Shown: positions 1-8,953, counted from the first letter of the stretch. The stretch is DNA of 64,000 nucleotides from UBA2357 sp046295975 (GCA_046295975.1 JBKBMG010000030.1:1-64000); one strand, 5' to 3'. Notes: generated by a model from the sequence alone, not told the origin. Numbers and translations: made by a program.

Positions 1-44
1 CCGGCTTGCGAAAGGTTCAGACAACGAGTAAAAACCACCCGTCC

Positions 45-104
45 TGTCATCTCCCACTGGGGGAATTTGACCTGGCCACAGATGGAGGAATTTGAAGTGG
101 CCGC
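45..104. mobile_element. Putative IS21-type terminal sequence (remnant)
   Basis: Two imperfect direct repeats about 21 bp long (59-79 and 84-104) share the core GGAATTTGA and then TGGCC. They are spaced 25 bp apart and preceded by TGTCA at 45. From memory, IS21-family ends have this arrangement of repeated transposase-binding sites beginning with TG. No transposase gene lies in the window, so only an end is seen. The repeat ends where tctB becomes recognisable, which suggests an insertion or deletion destroyed the start of tctB. The family assignment is inference. Confidence 0.4.
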
Positions 105-479
105 CGGGGTATCTGCGTCTCCGCCACCGTTCCCAACCTGCTACTGATTCTGCCCGTCGCAACAGCCGTACTGATTCTGTGCGCTGCCGAACTCGTCATC
201 GGGCTCTGGCAAAAGCGCCTGTTCGCAGCAGTGGATGACGAACCGGTACGCGACATACTCCCAATCGTCCTCTTGTTCGGCACCTATGTGCTGACACTGC
301 CCTGGCTGGGATTCGATCTGGGCACCGTGTTGTTCGTGGCGATCTTCCTGCGCATGAAGGGCGAGAAGAACATCTGGCTGACACTGGGCTACAGCCTGGG
401 CTTCGGGTTCGCGACGGCGCTGTTCTTCGCCCTGATGCTGCCCTACCCCATGCCAATGACCTTCCTGCCCATCGATTAG
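96..479 (+). pseudogene. tctB: TctB, small membrane subunit of a tripartite tricarboxylate transporter, 5' truncated
   Basis: The reading frame is open from 96 (stop at 93-95) to 479 and gives a hydrophobic protein of about 120 residues with three to four predicted membrane segments. Examples are the stretches around TVPNLLLILPVATAVLILC and the C-terminal FGFATALFFALMLPYP. Full TctB proteins are around 150-170 residues, and the N-terminal membrane segment and start codon are missing here. An internal GTG at 231 could start an 82-residue piece. It lies directly upstream of tctA, as expected for tctCBA, but tctC is absent. The break coincides with the IS-like repeats at 45-104. The remnant may be non-functional. 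Confidence 0.65.
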
Positions 480-579
480 CACCTGCAAGGAGGCGTAACG
501 CAGTCAGACGACCCCGAAACCGTGCGCGGGTACGTAGCGAACTCACCTATTCGGTGCCCCCTCACGAAACCCGAAATGT

Positions 580-593
580 GTGCATTGATGCAC
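580..593. promoter_or_regulatory. Short palindrome upstream of tctA
   Basis: GTGCATTGATGCAC has 6-bp inverted arms around a 2-bp centre and lies 40 bp before the tctA start. It could be a regulator site (TctD is encoded nearby) or chance. Only the symmetry and position support it. Confidence 0.25.
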
Positions 594-633
594 TATCCAG
601 ACACGCTGTAAGCGGTCAACCGAGGAATCTAGG

Positions 634-2157
634 ATGATTGATCTTGTCGCCAGTGCCAACGCACTGACCTTGCTCTCAAGCAGCCTGACACCCTGGCTGG
701 TTGTGATTCCGGGCATCATCATCGGGCTGATTTTCGGGGCGACGCCCGGACTTCAGATCTCAATGGCGATGGCCATCTTCCTGCCCATGACGATGTACAT
801 GGATTTCATGCAGGCCATGTTGTTTCTGACCGCCATTTTCACCGGCGGCTCGTTTGGGAGTGGCATACCGGCCATCCTGATGAACATCCCCGGCACCTCG
901 TCCGCGATCGCCACGGCCTTCGACGGTTACCCGATGGCGCGCAAAGGGCTGCATAATCAGGCGCTGGGCATCGCCCTGGCATCATCGGTTTTCGGTGTGC
1001 TGATTGGCTACATGATTCTGTTCCTGCTGATTCAGCCCATTTCCACGATGGTGCTCAAATTGGGGCCGTCCGAGATGTTTGTGGTGATTCTATGGGGCAT
1101 GACGCTGATTGCCAGCCTGCGCGGCGAGTACATGCTGAAGGGCCTGATTGCCGGCTTCGTGGGTCTGTTGATCGGCACGATCGGGTTCAACGAGATCGGC
1201 ATGGCCCGTGGCACGATGGGCAGTTTCTATCTGTTCGACGGCATTCCGGTCATCCCCGCGATGATGGGCATGTTTGCCGCGTCGGAACTATTCCGCCTCG
1301 CCAACAAGCGCTACATCGTCGAGAACGATGCGTCGCGCAAGGTGAATCTGCGCCAGATCGCGAGTGGATTCAGGCAGGCCTTCACCGCACCGCTGGTGAT
1401 GATCCGGGGATGCCTGATCGGGGTCTTCGTCGGCGCCGTGCCGGGTGTCGGTTCATCCGTATCGAACCTGCTCTCCTACGTGGAGACCAAACGGCGCGAT
1501 TCGGACCCGGACTCCTTTGGCAAGGGCAATCCCAAGGGGATCATCGCTTCCGAATCGGCCAACAGCACTTCCGAGGCGGGCTCCATGGCCACGCTGCTGG
1601 CGCTGGGCATACCGGGCGGCGGCGCCACCGCCGTCATGCTTGCCGCGTTTGCAATGCACAACATCACCGGCGGGCCCCAGTTCATCCGTGAGCAGACGGA
1701 CATCGTGTACGCCATCATCTTCGCGAACTTCGCCCAGGTCTTCTTCCTGATGGTGCTCGGTGTACTGTTCATACCGCTGCTGGCGAACATCATCAAGGTG
1801 CCGATGCGGTACCTGATCCCCAGCGTGCTGGTGCTGGCGGTATTCGGTTCGTTCGGTCTGACCGGAAACTTCGTGGGGCCGTTTACGGTACTGGCCTTCG
1901 CCATCATCGGCTGGCTGATGCGACGCTACGGCTATTCCGTTCCCGCCGCGGTGATCGGCATACTGCTTGGCGCAATGGCCGAGAAGACGCTGCTCCACTC
2001 CTATCAGATCAGCGGCGGCAACATCAGCTATGTGCTTGAGCGACCGGTCACGATGGTCATCATCGCGTTGCTGATGATTTCGCTTTCCGGTCGCCATATC
2101 GCGTCACTCATGAAGCGCTTGACGTCCGGCAAGTCCGGCCTGCGCGCCGCCTCCTGA
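634..2157 (+). CDS. tctA: TctA, large permease subunit of tripartite tricarboxylate transporter
   Basis: A 507-residue polytopic membrane protein of normal TctA length. It has the family hallmark GATPGLQISMAMAIFLPMT near residue 35 and the related second-half motif GAVPGVGSSVSNLL near residue 270, the internal duplication typical of TctA. TctA works with TctB and a periplasmic TctC to take up citrate or other carboxylates using the ion gradient. The start ATG follows GAGGAATCTAGG. The upstream tctB is truncated and no tctC is present, so transport here may be impaired or depend on a distant binding protein. It converges with tctE. Confidence 0.9.
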   Translation: MIDLVASANALTLLSSSLTPWLVVIPGIIIGLIFGATPGLQISMAMAIFLPMTMYMDFMQAMLFLTAIFTGGSFGSGIPAILMNIPGTSSAIATAFDGYPMARKGLHNQALGIALASSVFGVLIGYMILFLLIQPISTMVLKLGPSEMFVVILWGMTLIASLRGEYMLKGLIAGFVGLLIGTIGFNEIGMARGTMGSFYLFDGIPVIPAMMGMFAASELFRLANKRYIVENDASRKVNLRQIASGFRQAFTAPLVMIRGCLIGVFVGAVPGVGSSVSNLLSYVETKRRDSDPDSFGKGNPKGIIASESANSTSEAGSMATLLALGIPGGGATAVMLAAFAMHNITGGPQFIREQTDIVYAIIFANFAQVFFLMVLGVLFIPLLANIIKVPMRYLIPSVLVLAVFGSFGLTGNFVGPFTVLAFAIIGWLMRRYGYSVPAAVIGILLGAMAEKTLLHSYQISGGNISYVLERPVTMVIIALLMISLSGRHIASLMKRLTSGKSGLRAAS

Positions 2158-2180
2158 AACCCACGGGTTGCCGCTGCTGA

Positions 2181-2211
2181 TCACGGCTGGCGCCGCTGGC
2201 GTCAGCCGTGA
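2181..2211. terminator. Stem-loop between convergent tctA and tctE
   Basis: TCACGGCTGGCGCC pairs with GGCGTCAGCCGTGA across a GCT loop with one mismatch. It lies 24 bp after the tctA stop and overlaps the last codons of tctE on the other strand. It has no U-tract, so a bidirectional terminator is likely but not certain. Confidence 0.5.
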
Positions 2212-3584
2212 AGTGGAAAGAGTACGGAGACCCGCAGGCCACCCGTCTCGCCCGGTTCCATCACCAGCCTGGCCAAGTGCGACTGGGCCACCTGGCTGAC
2301 GATGGACAGTCCCAGACCCGAGCCCTTTTCATCGCGATTGATGCGGTAGAAGCGCTCCGTCACGTACGCGATCTCATCCTCGGGAATGCCGACACCGTCA
2401 TCCTCCACGCTGAGGCGCACATGCGCGTCATCCTGTACCTGCAGTCTTACGCGGATCACGCCCTGATAACTGCTCTGCGCGCCGCCCGCATGGACGCTGG
2501 CATTGTCGATCAGGTTGGTCAGCAGCCACTGCACCATGATGGGATCGCAACGAATCCTCATCGGCCGGTCATCGGCGATGAACTCCAGTTCCTGACCGCG
2601 ATCGTGCACCCGATTGAGCATGCGCGTACACGCCTCCCGGCAAGCGTCGGGCAAGTCGTGAACCTCAAGCGCCGACAAATCCACGAGGTCGGTTTTCGTC
2701 TTGGCGTATTTCAGCAACTGCTGCGTCGTATGAGCGGCGTACTCGGTGGTCTTGCGTATGGCCTGCAGGTTCTCCCGCAGCACGGGATCACGACACTGGC
2801 GCTCCGAAATCTCGGCCAACACCTTGATTTCCGAAATGGGCGTCCGTAACTGATGCGATACATCGGCATTGAACTGCTGAATGTGCTGGATGTTCTTCCG
2901 GATCCGCACCATGAGCTTGTTGATGCTGTCGACCAGCGCGGTGACCTCGGTTGGTGCGCGCTCCTGCAACGGCGAGAGATCCTGCGCCGAGCGCCGGTGC
3001 AACGCCCTTTCAATGCGCTGAAGTGGAGACAATCCCTTATGGATCGCAAACAGCGCAATGATCATCACGCTCAATCCGAGCCCCAGCTTCGTCACCAGCA
3101 GATTGGACATGAAGTCGCGTAGCAATTGAAGCCGCCCCTCGCGCGACTCGGCCACGATGATCTCGACCGGTGACGCCCGAGCGCCGCGAACGGGAATATG
3201 CAGCCGCAGTGCCCGCAAATCCGTTCCTGCGAAGGTCGTGTCGTAGAACACTTCGGCATCCGTCTCGCCCTCCGGTCCCCGCAATCCCTCGAAACCGGCC
3301 AGCACGCGCCCCTGGGCATCGCGCACGCGATAGAAGAGCTTGCCCTGCCCGCCTGTACCCAGCGAATTCACCGACAGGAAATGCAGATTGATCCGGATCT
3401 CACCGTCGGCCACATAGAAGCGTTCCTCGAAACGCGAAGCCCCCATGCGCAGCATCCTGTCAAAACTATGGTCGATACGATGCGTGAGAAGCAGGTGGCT
3501 GGCATAGAGCGACAAGGGAATCAATATGACCAGCGGAAGAATGATCCATGCGATCAGATGACTGCGAACGGAATTGACGCGCAT
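2202..3584 (-). CDS. tctE: TctE-type sensor histidine kinase
   Basis: A 460-residue sensor kinase. An N-terminal membrane segment (about residues 8-28) is followed by a periplasmic sensor region and a second membrane segment near 165-185. A HAMP-like region and a dimerisation domain with phospho-acceptor His244 in ADVSHQLRTPISEI come next. The C-terminal ATPase domain has DNASVHAGG and the G-box GSGLGLSIV. Kinases of this type next to tct genes sense tricarboxylates and phosphorylate TctD. Its ATG overlaps the TctD stop by one base, so the pair is translationally coupled and transcribed convergently to tctA. Confidence 0.85.
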   Translation of the reverse strand: MRVNSVRSHLIAWIILPLVILIPLSLYASHLLLTHRIDHSFDRMLRMGASRFEERFYVADGEIRINLHFLSVNSLGTGGQGKLFYRVRDAQGRVLAGFEGLRGPEGETDAEVFYDTTFAGTDLRALRLHIPVRGARASPVEIIVAESREGRLQLLRDFMSNLLVTKLGLGLSVMIIALFAIHKGLSPLQRIERALHRRSAQDLSPLQERAPTEVTALVDSINKLMVRIRKNIQHIQQFNADVSHQLRTPISEIKVLAEISERQCRDPVLRENLQAIRKTTEYAAHTTQQLLKYAKTKTDLVDLSALEVHDLPDACREACTRMLNRVHDRGQELEFIADDRPMRIRCDPIMVQWLLTNLIDNASVHAGGAQSSYQGVIRVRLQVQDDAHVRLSVEDDGVGIPEDEIAYVTERFYRINRDEKGSGLGLSIVSQVAQSHLARLVMEPGETGGLRVSVLFPLHG

Positions 3585-4249
3585 CAGTCCAGATTATCCA
3601 TCACGTAACCCAAGCCACGTACGGTGCGGATCCCCGCCGCAGCACCGAGTTTCTTTCGAATACGCGAGACATAGGTTTCAATTGCGCCCGCACTGAGATC
3701 CTGCTCGAAGGAGGCGATACTGTCGGCTACCTGATCCTTGGTCAGCAAACGACCGCGATTCATCAGAAAGTACTCCAGCACGGCCATCTCACGGCGGTGC
3801 AACACCACCTCCTCTCCCTTGAGCGTCAAGTTCCGCGACACCAGACAAAACACCAAGTCGCCGTTTCTGAGGCGATTGTCGGAAAACGAGCGACTGCGCC
3901 GGACGACCGCCCGGACGCGGGCGATGACTTCTTCAAGGGAGAATGGCTTGCACAGATAATCGTCTGCGCCCTCATCGAGACCGCTGATACGCTGATCCAA
4001 TCGATCCCTTGCCGAGATAATGATGACCGGTATCGGGTTGTTGCGTTTGCGCAGATCCCGCAGCACCTCGATGCCGTCAACCCCCGGCAGCCCCAGATCC
4101 AGAATCAGCAGATCATAGTTGCCACTTTTCAGAAATGAGGCCGCCCCCTCACCGCTCCGAAGCACATCGGCGCCATAACCGGCTTCCTCGATCACGGTCT
4201 TGATCCCATGAGCCAGAATGGCGTTGTCTTCGATTATCAGAACCTTCAT
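3584..4249 (-). CDS. tctD: TctD-type OmpR-family response regulator
   Basis: 221 residues, the usual length. The receiver domain carries acidic residues Glu7/Asp8, phospho-acceptor Asp51 in LLILDLGLPGVDG, the conserved Thr/Ser position (IISARD) and Lys near 101 (LCKPF). A winged-helix OmpR domain ends in ETYVSRIRKKLG and TVRGLGYVM. It is the cognate partner of the overlapping tctE and presumably activates the tct transporter genes. Upstream (4250-4382) is a 133-bp gap before the H4MPT island that should contain its promoter. No clear box was recognised there. Confidence 0.88.
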   Translation of the reverse strand: MKVLIIEDNAILAHGIKTVIEEAGYGADVLRSGEGAASFLKSGNYDLLILDLGLPGVDGIEVLRDLRKRNNPIPVIIISARDRLDQRISGLDEGADDYLCKPFSLEEVIARVRAVVRRSRSFSDNRLRNGDLVFCLVSRNLTLKGEEVVLHRREMAVLEYFLMNRGRLLTKDQVADSIASFEQDLSAGAIETYVSRIRKKLGAAAGIRTVRGLGYVMDNLD

Positions 4250-4382
4250 GTATCAATTCGGTAGTTCGGAAGCAAATCTGGGGAAAGCCGATGACCGACA
4301 GGGCTAGCGTGCATGGCACCCGTGCCGTTATCGGCATTGTAGATGCACGCTCCCCAGGATGCCTGACTGCAACCTCACGCCG

Positions 4383-5207
4383 TCAGGTTGTTGGCGCAAC
4401 GCAGGCCTGTGGCCGGTAAAGGGCTTCACGCAGGTGGCGTACGGCTTGCGGGTCGAGGCGGTCTTCGCGATGGCCGATGCAGACGGCGCTGCGGAAGCCG
4501 GCGAAGTCCGGGGCGAGTTGTGCAAGGCGCGGGATGTCGGCGTGGCGCAGGGCGCCGGCGAGGCCGACGGTGAGGCCGCGCCGGCGGCCTTGGGCAATGA
4601 AGTGTGCGAGCGCCTGCGCGGGGACGAGGTCGAACAGGCTGCCGGCGCGCTTGCGCTGGGTGTCGCACATGATGGCGGAGAAAACGGGGTTGCAGGCGGC
4701 GGCCACGACCTCGGGCGCGAGGCCGTCGTCGGCGAGCAGCACCGGGACGATGGCAAGGCCGGTGGTGGTCGCGTGACGGGCGAGCGCGGCGAGCAAGGTG
4801 AGCGCCCGCGGGCCGGTGCCGGATACGCCCACCTTGACGAGGTCGACGCCGCAGGCGGCCACGGTGTCGATGCGGGCGAGTGCGGGGGCATGAATGACCA
4901 GGTCGGTGGCCTCGGGGGTGGCCACATCAGTGGCGGCGGATGAGGCGAGCGCGCCGACCGGGGGCGACGACGGAAGCGCATCCGCATGGGGTTCGAGGGG
5001 CAGGTCGCCGATGGTGGCGCTGATGAGGTGGTGCCCCGCCCCACTCCGCAGCGTGGTGCAGATGGCGCGCAGGGTGTCGGGCGGCAGACCGCCCAGGGCG
5101 CCGGCACGGGGTTCCTTGAGATCGATGAAGTCGACGCCGGCCGCGGCGGCGTCGCGCGCTTCGTCGACGTCGCGCACGCTGACGAGCATGCGGATGGCGG
5201 GCGTCAC
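4383..5207 (-). CDS. mfnB: MfnB-like (5-formylfuran-3-yl)methyl phosphate synthase
   Basis: A DUF556/MfnB-family TIM-barrel protein. In methanogens MfnB condenses two glyceraldehyde-3-phosphate molecules into the furan precursor of methanofuran. In methylotrophic bacteria the homologue serves methylofuran synthesis. The family active-site segment FIDLKEPRAGALGG with Asp and Lys is present near the N terminus. A second conserved part, VDLVKVGVSGTG, lies near residue 140. The chosen start is GTG at 5207, which forms a GTGA overlap with the stop of the upstream DUF447 gene. ATG at 5189 is an alternative. At about 274 residues it is somewhat longer than the archaeal enzyme (about 235). It is the last gene of a four-gene run beginning with dmrB. 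Confidence 0.82.
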   Translation of the reverse strand: MTPAIRMLVSVRDVDEARDAAAAGVDFIDLKEPRAGALGGLPPDTLRAICTTLRSGAGHHLISATIGDLPLEPHADALPSSPPVGALASSAATDVATPEATDLVIHAPALARIDTVAACGVDLVKVGVSGTGPRALTLLAALARHATTTGLAIVPVLLADDGLAPEVVAAACNPVFSAIMCDTQRKRAGSLFDLVPAQALAHFIAQGRRRGLTVGLAGALRHADIPRLAQLAPDFAGFRSAVCIGHREDRLDPQAVRHLREALYRPQACVAPTT

Positions 5208-5803
5208 CGTTCGGACTCCGGCTGGCTGGCGTAGAAGTGCTCGACAGCACCGAACAGCCAATCCCAGGCCTCCTGCTCGCGCGGGCCGGCGGTCTTGTCG
5301 ATGGCGATCTGCAGGTAGTCCATTTCACTTTCCACCTTGGTACGCGGCAGCATGCCGAGCCGGCTCACGAGCACCGCCGCTTCGATGACGGCGGCCTGGG
5401 CGCGGTTGAAACCCTGGAAGCCGGCATGGACGACTTCGCGACCGCGGCGCATGCGCAGCACCGGGCGCACGGCGTCATCGTGGTCGCCCTGCAGGTGCAA
5501 TTCGACATGGCCGATGGCATCGACAAGGCGCTGGCCGTCGAAGCCTTCCAGAGGCTGGGTGGGCCAGTTGCGCCGGCCGGTGACACAGCCGGCGAAAATG
5601 CGCACGTCGGTGGTGAAGTTGAGCACTGCGCGGCGGGTGGCGAGGATGTTGTCGAGCGTGCGCGAGGGCTTGAACGGCATCAGCAACACCACCGGCACGG
5701 GCGTGGCGTCGGACGCCTGTTCGGTTTCGTAGCGCACGCCCATCGGCGCGAGGTGCACTTCGCCCTCGGGCGACAAGGTGCTGACCACGGTTTCGAAGAT
5801 CAT
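5204..5803 (-). CDS. DUF447 family protein of the H4MPT-linked cluster
   Basis: 199 residues. The N-terminal ETVVSTLSPEGEVHLAPMGV and the later ILATRRAVLNFTTDVRIFAG match the DUF447 family, which resembles flavin-reductase split barrels. Members occur in methanogens and in bacteria with an H4MPT formaldehyde pathway, and are thought to help make or handle the C1 cofactors. The exact reaction is not established to my knowledge. Its ATG overlaps the stop of the DHPS-like gene (ATGA), and its own stop overlaps the mfnB start, so the three genes are tightly coupled. Confidence 0.75.
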   Translation of the reverse strand: MIFETVVSTLSPEGEVHLAPMGVRYETEQASDATPVPVVLLMPFKPSRTLDNILATRRAVLNFTTDVRIFAGCVTGRRNWPTQPLEGFDGQRLVDAIGHVELHLQGDHDDAVRPVLRMRRGREVVHAGFQGFNRAQAAVIEAAVLVSRLGMLPRTKVESEMDYLQIAIDKTAGPREQEAWDWLFGAVEHFYASQPESER

Positions 5804-7323
5804 GGTTTGGGCTCCGGTTCCGGTGTTGTGCGGACACTGCGGTCGGCTGGGTTGGCGGAATCGATGGGGGCATCGACGAGAGGGGGATCGATGGGTGGGG
5901 GATCGACGGGCGGGTCATCGACGTGCACACCCTGCGCACTGCGGCGGGACTGCTTGGTGGCACCCGGGGCGCAGTAGGCACTGAGGTCCGGCGCAGCCTG
6001 GTCGACGGCGCAGCCCCAGACCAGGGCTTGGTCCTGGGCGTAGCGCTTGCCCAGCGTCCAGGCGATTTCGGCGCGGGCGAGTTCCACCCCCATGTAGAAA
6101 GCGTGTCCGCCGTCGTGTTCCAGGCCGAGGTGCGGCCACAGCTGGTACGGGTCGGTGCCGGTGTGATGGCCGTCCCGGTTGTAGACGTGCAGGCCGTTTT
6201 CGGAAACCTGCACGCGGAAGCTGGGGTCGCGCACGGCGGCGGCATTTTCGGCGATTTCTTCCGGGGTGTCGGGAAACGGGCGCTTGTCGTGGACCGTCAT
6301 CAACGCGTCGCTGAAGCCTTTGGGCAGGCTTTGCGAGACGAAGGCGGCATGCATGACGCGGCGGGCGACGTCGGCCTCGCGCACGGCACGGCGGGCGTGG
6401 CGGCTGACCTCGGTGGTGAGCACCGCGGCCACGCCGAGTTCGGCGGCAATGCCGAACAGCACCGCGTTGATGCCGCTGGTGTCGGCTTCGGTGAGCTCGG
6501 TGACATTGCCCACGCCCATCATGATGTCGATGTCGGGATAGCGCTCGCGCAGCCGCTGGTAACGGCATAGCGAGGCGAGCAGCCCGAACGGGATGGGGTC
6601 GAGGATGGCGTCGGCCAGAAACGGCCGGCCGCGCGCGAGCATGGCGTCTACGGCTTCATGCAGCGAGGCTTCGTCGGTGGGCTCGCGCGGGATCAGCACC
6701 GGGGTGGCGGCGACTTCGTCGGCCAGCCACAGACTGTCGGCGGTGAGGCTGAGCAGGTAGTCGGCACCGGCGCGCCCGCCACGCAGCAGTTCGGCGTTGT
6801 CCAGCGAATCCACCGAGACGCGGAAGCCGGCGCGCTTGAGTTCTACCACGCATTCTTCCAGGTGCGGAAAGGGGGTGGCCGGCAGACAACCGAGGTCGAT
6901 GACATCGGCGCCGCTGTTGCGCAAGGCGTGGGCGCGGGCGAGCACGCCGGCGGTGTCCAGCCGGGGGGCGTCGACGATCTCGGCGAAGATGTGGGTTTCG
7001 TAGCGCGACAGGTCCACCGCCTTGGCGGCGCGGTTGAAGAAGGCCGGCAAGTCCTTGAGTTCCTCAGGGCCGCGCACCACCGGTACGCCGTAGTGCTGGG
7101 CCAGGGCATCGAGATCGCCGCGACAGCGGCCGGGTACCAGCACGCGGTCGAAGCCGTCGACGCGCTCGAGGCGCCGCCGCACCATGTCGGCGGTCATGAG
7201 TCCGGCCACCTTCAGGCCAAGGTCGCGCACTTCCCAGGTAAACGGCGCGGGCGTCATCGCTGCGAGCACGCGTTCGAGGTTGCGCTGGGCCAGCCGGCCG
7301 GTGAGGAAGAGGATGCGTTCCAT
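5800..7323 (-). CDS. Dihydropteroate synthase-related protein of H4MPT biosynthesis
   Basis: About 507 residues. The central TIM-barrel part has DHPS-like elements (GADVIDLGCLPATPFP, VSVDSLDNAELLRGGRAGAD, DIMMGVGNVTELTEAD). The N-terminal extension MERILFLTGRLAQRNLERVL is typical of the methylotroph DHPS-like proteins encoded in H4MPT clusters. It probably acts in pterin assembly of the cofactor. ATG 7323 is preferred to an in-frame ATG 45 bp upstream because conservation seems to start at MERILFLTG. The C terminus carries a low-complexity Pro/Asp tail of about 40 residues (DDPPVDPPPIDPPLVDAPID) coded by an imperfect tandem repeat. That tail is unusual and probably dispensable. Confidence 0.78.
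   Translation of the reverse strand: MERILFLTGRLAQRNLERVLAAMTPAPFTWEVRDLGLKVAGLMTADMVRRRLERVDGFDRVLVPGRCRGDLDALAQHYGVPVVRGPEELKDLPAFFNRAAKAVDLSRYETHIFAEIVDAPRLDTAGVLARAHALRNSGADVIDLGCLPATPFPHLEECVVELKRAGFRVSVDSLDNAELLRGGRAGADYLLSLTADSLWLADEVAATPVLIPREPTDEASLHEAVDAMLARGRPFLADAILDPIPFGLLASLCRYQRLRERYPDIDIMMGVGNVTELTEADTSGINAVLFGIAAELGVAAVLTTEVSRHARRAVREADVARRVMHAAFVSQSLPKGFSDALMTVHDKRPFPDTPEEIAENAAAVRDPSFRVQVSENGLHVYNRDGHHTGTDPYQLWPHLGLEHDGGHAFYMGVELARAEIAWTLGKRYAQDQALVWGCAVDQAAPDLSAYCAPGATKQSRRSAQGVHVDDPPVDPPPIDPPLVDAPIDSANPADRSVRTTPEPEPKP
5860..5923. repeat. Imperfect 15-bp tandem repeat inside the DHPS-like gene
   Basis: Units beginning ATCGATGGG or ATCGACGGG recur about every 12-15 bp four to five times, in frame with the gene. 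They encode the alternating Asp/Pro tail. The length of the tail is likely to vary between strains. Confidence 0.6.
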
Positions 7324-7509
7324 GGTGGATGGGGCGGCAGACACGTGGGCCTCAGTATGCACCGACACGACCGCAGCGATGCGTCTGGGCGGTGGCGGGC
7401 ATGGGCGAACTCACGCAGCGCATCGCGGTGGGGGATGCGGTGAGGGTCCCTTCGGGCGTGATCGCGGCGGGTATCGCCTTGAGCATTGCTTCCGGCATCG
7501 TATCGAACT

Positions 7510-8148
7510 TCACTTCAGCCCCAGTTGCTCAAGGCGGTGCTGCAAGGCCTGCTCGAGTTGCTCGGGTGTTTCGACGACTTCGCAGAAATCGATGCGGCGC
7601 AGCCGTTCGACGTTCTCCAGCTCGATGTTGCGCGGCTTGAGTTCCACCCATTCGCGCGGGCTCTTGGTCACCACCACCGGCCGCATGTCGCAGGCCAGCA
7701 CGATGCCGGGAATCTCCAGCTTGCCGGCCTGGGCGAAGATGTTGGTGGGCAGCGTGTCGGAAATGCCGAAGGCGCATTTGGCCACGGTGTTGCTGGTGGC
7801 CGGGGCCACTACCACGGTGTGGTAGACATCGTCGTAGAGCATGCCGACGGGCACGGAGCTGGACGTCTTGTCGCGGAACACGCGGCACTGCTCGCGCAGT
7901 TCGGCAATGCGGTAGTTGTACAGCGGCAGCACTTCTTCCGCCGCCGCCGAGAGGAACAGGTCGACGTTGGGCAGGCGTAGCGCGAGCGCGATGCACTCTT
8001 CCAGGAAATGGCCGGAGCCGGTCACCGCCCAGGCGAAGCGGCTGCGCCGGGCCAGGTCGCCGGCCGTGCCGCCGGTGGGCAGGATGGCATCTTCGTCGAA
8101 GGCGCTGGGGTAGTACTTGGTGTCGCCGCTGGCGTCGTTTCTGGGCAT
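7510..8148 (-). CDS. dmrB: DmrB-like dihydromethanopterin reductase (archaeal-type flavoprotein)
   Basis: 212 residues from ATG 8148. This is a Flavoprotein-fold protein with AWAVTGSGHFLEEC at the FMN phosphate site, VVVAPATSNTVAKCAFGISD and LACDMRPVVV. Archaeal-like flavoproteins of this family in Burkholderia (DmrB) reduce dihydromethanopterin to H4MPT, whereas Methylobacterium uses the unrelated DmrA. A 66-residue in-frame upstream extension looks non-coding (Pro/Gly/His-rich) and was excluded. Its context among H4MPT genes supports the assignment. It is divergent from the folB-like gene, so both promoters must lie within 8149-8378. Confidence 0.78.
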   Translation of the reverse strand: MPRNDASGDTKYYPSAFDEDAILPTGGTAGDLARRSRFAWAVTGSGHFLEECIALALRLPNVDLFLSAAAEEVLPLYNYRIAELREQCRVFRDKTSSSVPVGMLYDDVYHTVVVAPATSNTVAKCAFGISDTLPTNIFAQAGKLEIPGIVLACDMRPVVVTKSPREWVELKPRNIELENVERLRRIDFCEVVETPEQLEQALQHRLEQLGLK

Positions 8149-8378
8149 CGATGGACTTCTGGCGGTTGCGGGTTCTGGAGCGTGGTCAAGAATGGCGTGT
8201 GCGTCGAACGGGCCGGTTGGGGTCTTCCCTGCCCCCGCTGCAACTTGCATGCCGGCCGGCGGAACGTGCCCGAAGGCGACCTGCGCGTGTCCGCCATGGC
8301 CCGGTTTTCGCTTCGGATGTCGGTGTTCGTTGCACAATGCGGGCATTCTGAGATAAACAGCTACCGGAGACCACCCTC

Positions 8379-8897
8379 TTGCTTACCATCCACGACAGCC
8401 GGCCGACGCCGCACTCCCACAGCATGCATATCGCCCCACAGACCGACGCCGCCACCCAGGGGCTGGACATCATCTTCATCGACGGCTTCGTTGGCGAAAC
8501 CGTGATCGGCATCCATCACGACGAGTTGCACGACACCCAGCCGGTGCGCATCGACCTGGCCGCGGGCCTGCCGCGCAGCCTGGCCTGTGACACCGACCGC
8601 ATCGGCGACACCATCGACTACAGCGAGGTGCGCAGCGCGCTCAAGGAGATGCTCGCGACCCACGAGTACCGCCTGCTCGAGGCCTTCGCCGAGGGCGTGG
8701 CGGGGCTGCTGCTGGGCCGCTTCGGCGCGCATTGGGTGCGGGTGCGGGTAACCAAGCCGCGCAAGTTCGACGACGTGGAAGGCGTGGGGGTGATGATCGA
8801 ACGCAGCCGCCGCCCCGCCCCGCCCGCCGATGGCCGCCCCAGCGCCGAGGTGCTGAGCCTGCTGGGCGCGGGGCTGGTGCCGGACGCCAAGCGCTGA
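8379..8897 (+). CDS. folB: Dihydroneopterin aldolase (FolB-like) in H4MPT island
   Basis: FolB fold: IIFIDGFVGETVIGIHHDEL at the N terminus, an IDYSEVRSAL segment, and VRVRVTKPRKFDDVEGVGVMIER with the conserved Lys of the active site. It cleaves 7,8-dihydroneopterin (or its H4MPT-pathway equivalent) to the hydroxymethyl pterin. Start: TTG 8379 has GGAG nine bases upstream. ATG 8424 (158 residues) is the alternative and is closer to the usual FolB length of about 120. It is the only plus-strand gene in the island and is followed by strong hairpins. It could serve folate, H4MPT or both. Confidence 0.78.
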   Translation: MLTIHDSRPTPHSHSMHIAPQTDAATQGLDIIFIDGFVGETVIGIHHDELHDTQPVRIDLAAGLPRSLACDTDRIGDTIDYSEVRSALKEMLATHEYRLLEAFAEGVAGLLLGRFGAHWVRVRVTKPRKFDDVEGVGVMIERSRRPAPPADGRPSAEVLSLLGAGLVPDAKR

Positions 8898-8921
8898 CGG
8901 ACGCCCCCCGAAGGGGGCGGT

Positions 8922-8953
8922 AAAAAGGCCGAAGCAGCTGCTTCGGCCTTTTT
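8922..8953. terminator. Bidirectional intrinsic terminator between folB-like gene and fae
   Basis: A perfect inverted repeat, AAAAAGGCCGAAGCAG followed by CTGCTTCGGCCTTTTT, gives a U-tract on either strand. It can end both the plus-strand folB transcript and the minus-strand fae transcript. A second GC-rich hairpin (GCCCCCCGAAGGGGGC, 8903-8918) precedes it. Confidence 0.88.
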
